Source: Betaproteobacteria bacterium SG8_41 (GTDB taxonomy: Bacteria; Pseudomonadota; Gammaproteobacteria; Burkholderiales; SG8-41). From it: DNA of 64,000 bases. The position numbers were made by a program, and so were the translations under genes. The stretch covers positions 27,910-91,909 of the forward strand of contig LJTT01000009.1 of NCBI GenBank assembly GCA_001303585.1. Reading direction: 5' to 3'. Shown here piece after piece: positions 59,143-64,000 of this stretch. Every line of letters starts with the position of its first letter. The stretch's first letter is position 1. A model generated the notes under the pieces. The model was not told where the DNA came from. It did not search any database and saw nothing but the letters and a program-made list of their open reading frames with translations.

Positions 59143-59637
59143 ATGACGCAAGCCAGCAGCATCAAACTCGACGCGGGCAGCCGCTTCCCGGACATCGAGT
59201 TCCAGTTGGTCGACGGAGCGAAACTGGCCCTGCCCGGGGCCTGGGCGGGCCGCTGGGGCACGGTGCTCTTCTACCGCGGCCACTGGTGACCCTATTGCCG
59301 TCAGCAGTTTGCTGACTTCCAGCAGAAATTGCCCGAGCTCAAGCAGCTTGGCATCGAGGTGCTTGCCGCATCCGTGGATAACCAGGAGGACACCCGCCGC
59401 ATGGTGCAGGAGACGGGCGTGACGTTTCCCGTCGCCTATGGGCTGGATCCAGAGCGCATCAGTGAGCTTACCGGCGCGTTCTGGGAAACCCGACGCAAAA
59501 TCCTGCACGCGACGGGATTCCTCATCAAGCCGGATGGCACCCTCGCGCACGCGGTCTACGCAGCGGGGCCGATCGGGCGTTATACCGCGTCGGACGTGAT
59601 CCAGAACGTGCAGTTCATGACCAAGCCCAAGACCTGA
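59143..59637 (+). CDS. Peroxiredoxin-like selenoprotein (TGA-encoded Sec49)
   Basis: Read through the in-frame TGA at 59287-59289, the product has 164 residues and a complete AhpC/TSA-type thioredoxin fold: GSRFPDIEFQLVDG, VLFYRGHW-U-PYCRQQ, LGIEVLAASVDNQED, FPVAYGLDPERI, and HATGFLIKPDGTLAHAVYA. Homologues carry Cys at the TGA position in RGHWCPYC, so Sec49 and Cys52 would form a UxxC redox pair. A hairpin with the properties of a bacterial SECIS lies just downstream. No internal start could rescue the thioredoxin core, because both halves are needed. The protein would reduce peroxides or disulfides in the cytosol; it has no signal peptide. Confidence 0.88.
59287..59316 (+). promoter_or_regulatory. 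Bacterial SECIS element with its Sec codon
   Basis: TGA at 59287-59289 is followed by C. After ten bases comes a perfect 6-bp stem GTCAGC/GCTGAC (59300-59305 and 59311-59316) with loop AGTTT. A G at loop position 2 and an 11-27-base spacing from UGA to the loop fit the bacterial SECIS model bound by SelB. Confidence 0.82.
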
Positions 59638-59643
59638 CGATGC

Positions 59644-59776
59644 GCGAATCGTGAGTCGGAAGTCGTGAGTCGCAACTTCAAAAACGCAATTCGCGGCTCA
59701 ACCGGCAATCAACGCAATACCGGTTCGACTTCGAACTTCCGACTCACGACTCACGACTCACCACTTACGACTCACG
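59644..59776. repeat. Heptad-repeat element 13 (GTGAGTC type)
   Basis: The left arm is GCGAATC, GTGAGTC, GGAAGTC, GTGAGTC and GCAACTT (59644-59678). The right arm is ACTTCCG, ACTCACG twice, ACTCACC, ACTTACG and ACTCACG (59735-59776). The arms are complementary unit by unit. It lies between the convergent selenoprotein and ybeD genes. Confidence 0.85.
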
Positions 59777-59780
59777 GTCA

Positions 59781-60041
59781 CTAGAGGACCATCACCACCA
59801 TCGGGTGGTCGCAAAGCTCGCGGTAGAGCCCGTCAAGCTGGTCGCGCGAGGTGGCGCGGATCACGCAGGTGACGCTGAGATAGCGCCCGCGCTTGCTCGT
59901 TTTCATCTCCATGCTCGCGCTGTCGAAGTCGGGAGCGTGCCGGTGAATGATGCCGAGCACCGCCTGCGCAAAACCCGCTCGCGTATTACCGAGGACCTTG
60001 ATCGGAAAGTCGCAGGGATATTGGATCGGCGAGAATTCCAT
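59781..60041 (-). CDS. ybeD: DUF493 family protein (YbeD)
   Basis: An 86-residue ACT-like domain protein with YPCDFPIKVLG at the start, TSKRGRYLSVTCVIRATSRD in the middle, and LYRELCDHPMVVMVL at the end. YbeD commonly sits between dacC/dat and lipB in proteobacteria. Its function is unknown; a regulatory ligand-binding role is suggested by the fold. It is 15 bases after dat. Confidence 0.93.
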   Translation of the reverse strand: MEFSPIQYPCDFPIKVLGNTRAGFAQAVLGIIHRHAPDFDSASMEMKTSKRGRYLSVTCVIRATSRDQLDGLYRELCDHPMVVMVL

Positions 60042-60056
60042 CGGCGCGGCGCACGG

Positions 60057-60917
60057 TCAGGCCGCCTGGCGCATGACCTTGCGCTTGAAATCCTGGAATG
60101 CGCGGTGGATCTGCTTGAAGACCGGGCCCGGCTTCCCGTCGCCGACCGGATGCCCGTCCAGCGTGGTGACGGCGAGCACTTCCTTCGACGATGAGGACAG
60201 CCACAACTCGTCGGCGCCGCGGACCTCGTCCTCGGAAACCTCGCGCAGCTCGATCGGCACCTTGTTTGCGGCCGCGAGCTCGAGCACCACGTCATAGGTG
60301 ATGCCCGGCAGCACGAGATGGTTCTTCGGGGGCGCCAGGAGCACGCCGCCTCGCACCGCGAAAATGTTGCTGGAGGAGCCCTCCGTAAGATAACCGTCGC
60401 GAAACATCACGACCTCCTCGGCGCCGGCGTCGACCGAACGCTGCCGCAGCAGGCAGTTTCCGAGCAGCGAGATGACTTTCACGTCGCAGCGAAGCCACCG
60501 GAAGTCAGTGGCCGTGATGGCGGCGCCTCCGCGCTCGACGAGCTCGCGCGATGGCGTGACCAGGGGGTTGCTCATCATGAACACGGTTGGCGGGACACCC
60601 TTCGGGAAGGCGTGGTCCCGCTTGGCGACGCCGCGCGTGACCTGCAGGTAGACCGCCTGGTCCTCGGCCGCGTTGCGCTCGATGAGTTGATGCACGAGCC
60701 GCGTCCATTCGGCGTCGGCGAGAGGAGGCTCGAGTCGTATCGCGTCCAGGCTGCGCTGCAGTCGTGCCAGATGCTCGGGCAGGCGGAAGGGGTGCCGTGA
60801 ATAAGCGGGGATCACTTCGTAAACGCCGTCTCCAAAAATGAACCCGCGATCCAGCACCGGAATGCGGGCATTTTCGAGCGGCATGAAGTCGCCGTTGAGA
60901 TAGACAATCTCGTTCAT
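60057..60917 (-). CDS. dat: D-amino-acid aminotransferase (class IV PLP)
   Basis: The 286-residue PLP enzyme has LDRGFIFGDGVYEVIPAY near the start, the Schiff-base Lys in RCDVKVISLLGN, and YLTEGSSSNIF, which binds the PLP ring. It interconverts D-alanine and D-glutamate with their keto acids, consistent with its location between peptidoglycan gene dacC and ybeD. A branched-chain or 4-amino-4-deoxychorismate lyase activity is possible in this fold family but less likely given the context. Confidence 0.9.
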   Translation of the reverse strand: MNEIVYLNGDFMPLENARIPVLDRGFIFGDGVYEVIPAYSRHPFRLPEHLARLQRSLDAIRLEPPLADAEWTRLVHQLIERNAAEDQAVYLQVTRGVAKRDHAFPKGVPPTVFMMSNPLVTPSRELVERGGAAITATDFRWLRCDVKVISLLGNCLLRQRSVDAGAEEVVMFRDGYLTEGSSSNIFAVRGGVLLAPPKNHLVLPGITYDVVLELAAANKVPIELREVSEDEVRGADELWLSSSSKEVLAVTTLDGHPVGDGKPGPVFKQIHRAFQDFKRKVMRQAA

Positions 60918-61007
60918 CCTGTCCTCACGAAGCCTGAGAAGGGTGGACTGTTACCGTCGAAGAGTTGAAAACGGAAAGTCTACACTGAAAAAGACGGCCG
61001 CCCGCGA

Positions 61008-62144
61008 TCAACGGAACAGCAGCCGAAGGGCATCCCAGCTGCGTCCCAGAATTCCCGCGAGAGCCACATCCTCCAGGGCGACCACCGGCAGCTCCCGGTA
61101 CGGTTTGCCGTCGAGCGTGACCTTCATCGTGCCCACGCGCTGACCGGCGCTGATCGGCGCTACCAGCGGCTGCAGGCTTTCGACCGTCGCTTTGAGCTTG
61201 CTGCGCTGCCCCTTGGGCAGCGTCACGTAGAGATCGGTGAGGAAGCCCGCTTTCACCGTGTCTGCCGCGCCCTTGAATACCTGCAATGTCGCAACCGGCT
61301 GGTTCTTCGCATGTACGCGGAAGCTGTCATAGAACTGGAACCCGTAATTGAGCAGCTTCTGGCTCTCGGCGGCGCGGCCGGCCTCGCTCGCCGCGCCCAG
61401 CACGACAGAGAGCAGACGATGCTCGCCGCGCTTCGCTGAGGTGATCAGGCAGTAGCCGGCATTCTCCGTATAGCCGGTCTTCACGCCGTCCACGGTGGGA
61501 TCGGTCCACAGCAGCCGGTTGCGGTTCGCCTGCTTGATATTGTTGTAGGTGAATTCCTTCTGGGAGTAGAGCCGGTAGTGCTTCGGGAAATCACGGATGA
61601 TGGCGGACGCCAGCAGTGCGAGGTCTTCGGTCGTCGAGTAGTGGTCCGGGTGCGGCAGCCCGGTTACGTTCACGAAGCGCGTGTTCTTCAGGCCAAGGCG
61701 CTGCGCTTCACGGTTCATCAGCTGGACAAAGACCTCCTCGCTGCCCGCGATAGCCTCCGCGAGCGCGATGCTGGCATCGTTGCCGGACTGCACGATCATG
61801 CCGTTGATCAGCTCGCTCACGGTGACCGGCTTGCGCGGCTCGATGAACATGCGCGAACCGATGGTCCGCCACGCCTTGACTGAGACCGGTACCTGCTGAT
61901 CGGGACGAATTCGCCCCTGCTTGAGCGCGGTGAACGTGAGGTACGCGGTCATCAGCTTGGTGAGCGACGCCGGTTCGACGCGCATCTGCGGATTCTGCTC
62001 GGCAAGACGCCTGCCGGTATTGAAATCGACGAGCAGATGCGATTTGGCCGCAATCGCCGGGGGGGGCGGGACCGGAAGCGGAGCTGACTGGGCGTAGACC
62101 GACGAGGCAAATGCCAGCAGCAGTGAGGCGAAGATCAGATGCAT
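61008..62144 (-). CDS. dacC: D-alanyl-D-alanine carboxypeptidase (PBP5/6 type)
   Basis: The 378-residue protein has a signal peptide (HLIFASLLLAFASSVYAQ), the SxxK motif in PASLTKLM, SGN in VQSGNDASIAL, and KTG in VDGVKTGYTENAG. A C-terminal PBP5 beta domain and an amphipathic anchor (GRSWDALRLLFR) follow. It trims the terminal D-Ala of peptidoglycan stem peptides. The ATG at 62144 is used because it starts the signal peptide; a TATAAT at 62168-62163 lies just upstream. Confidence 0.95.
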   Translation of the reverse strand: MHLIFASLLLAFASSVYAQSAPLPVPPPPAIAAKSHLLVDFNTGRRLAEQNPQMRVEPASLTKLMTAYLTFTALKQGRIRPDQQVPVSVKAWRTIGSRMFIEPRKPVTVSELINGMIVQSGNDASIALAEAIAGSEEVFVQLMNREAQRLGLKNTRFVNVTGLPHPDHYSTTEDLALLASAIIRDFPKHYRLYSQKEFTYNNIKQANRNRLLWTDPTVDGVKTGYTENAGYCLITSAKRGEHRLLSVVLGAASEAGRAAESQKLLNYGFQFYDSFRVHAKNQPVATLQVFKGAADTVKAGFLTDLYVTLPKGQRSKLKATVESLQPLVAPISAGQRVGTMKVTLDGKPYRELPVVALEDVALAGILGRSWDALRLLFR

Positions 62145-62515
62145 GATGTCTCGCGAGCCGAAATTATAGCAAAGCATGATTGCTTCTCTGGTGACGTCAA
62201 ACGGAGACAGTCGGCTTGTGCGCCGGCAGCGCGGCGGCACGTGGATCAGGTGAGGCAATGCGCGAGGCGCAAAACAACACGAGCGCCGGCGGGCGGCGCA
62301 AAGGCGGGGCGGGATGCCCCGCTGCCATGACTGCGCCGGGCGCCGCGGCGACGGCACAGGGACCGCGGCACGACGCGTCAGAAAAACACAATGTCATCAG
62401 ACAGTTGAGACCTCCTGCGCTTCTCGTCGGGGGCGCTCCTCTTGAAAACCGCGCGGCGGCTCCTATATCGATCGTGTCGGCGCAAGTGCGCCATCTTGGT
62501 TAATGGAGAACAGTT
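62145..62515. other. 371-base intergenic region between divergent dacC and hsp20
   Basis: It holds the presumed promoters of both genes: a minus-strand TATAAT at 62168-62163 for dacC, and a heat-shock-type promoter at 62441-62468 for hsp20. A TTGACG on the minus strand at 62200-62195 is too far (26 bases) from the TATAAT to be its -35. I see no gene in the rest. Confidence 0.6.
62441..62468 (+). promoter_or_regulatory. Sigma-32-like promoter for hsp20
   Basis: CTTGAAA (62441-62447) is a full -35 match for the heat-shock sigma factor. After 13 bases, TCCTATAT (62461-62468) matches most of CCCCATNT. It is 47 bases before the ATG, and the gene product is a heat-shock protein. Confidence 0.65.

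Positions 62516-64000
<1,485 letters not shown>

Noticed and set aside
59143..59637. Peroxiredoxin gene as a simple nonsense pseudogene
   Set aside because: A single TGA at the exact catalytic Cys position, no other lesion and a SECIS-like hairpin make selenocysteine the better reading, pending sel genes.
62216..62503. 95-codon frame in the dacC-hsp20 gap
   Set aside because: It overlaps the heat-shock promoter and has repeat-like Ala/Gly composition without a domain.

Overview
The window comes from a GC-rich betaproteobacterial chromosome. The assignment rests on gene order and family content: metX-metW, an outer-membrane gene followed by glnK-amtB, ubiK-comM, rnb-tonB-aroE-mtgA, leuS-lptE-holA-proA, a DUF2782-thrB-BPSS1780 run beside polA, and the dacC-dat-ybeD / lipB-lipA neighbourhood. 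Nothing looks like a phage, plasmid, IS element or CRISPR array. I saw no rRNA or tRNA.

Layout. 1-5.3 kb (minus): gshB, a PTS phosphorelay without a permease (EIIA-Man type, HPr, enzyme I), then a SAM-II riboswitch and terminator in front of metX-metW. 5.4-8.3 kb (minus): a nitrogen-responsive outer-membrane gene, glnK and amtB, with a sigma-54 promoter and two NtrC-type sites. 8.4-23.3 kb (mostly plus): ubiK, comM, an MFS exporter, a VIT-type protein, metH, a CPBP protease, mpl, an amidase, an esterase and a kelch protein. 23.5-30.3 kb: a membrane protein with a small copper-protein-like partner (minus), then RNase II-like, TonB, aroE and mtgA. 30.6-35.3 kb: a tight plus-strand run joining a two-subunit molybdenum hydroxylase to soxXYZA, with no soxB or soxCD. 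35.4-45.4 kb (minus): a large hypothetical, DUF302, lpdA, proA, holA, lptE, leuS. 45.5-54.8 kb: uvrD and polA (plus) around the thrB group (minus), then DUF4197. 54.9-62.1 kb (minus): VOC protein, lipA, lipB, ybeD, dat, dacC, interrupted by a plus-strand block (secreted hypothetical, cupin, DUF2238 membrane protein, ribosomal protein bTHX, and a selenocysteine peroxiredoxin-like protein). 62.5-64 kb: hsp20 and a partial argB.

Three things stand out. (1) The gene at 59143-59637 has an in-frame TGA exactly where Cys homologues carry the first Cys of a CPYC motif. A SECIS-like hairpin lies 10 nt downstream, so this is very probably a selenoprotein that ordinary callers would split. (2) About fifteen elements built of 7-nt repeats are scattered through the window. 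Most have a left arm of direct heptads and a right arm of the complementary heptads. The heptad sequence differs between elements but matches between the two arms of one element. They sit between genes, form the last codons or stop of ubiK, mpl and proA, occupy the ribosome-binding region of aroE, and are inserted in frame twice in uvrD. (3) A second, C-rich palindromic repeat is inserted in frame in mpl and, in several copies, in the interdomain linker of lpdA.

Metabolically the window suggests regulated methionine synthesis (SAM-II control of metX, B12-dependent metH), NtrC-controlled ammonium uptake, a partial periplasmic Sox system with a non-standard SoxY tail, and endogenous lipoate synthesis.
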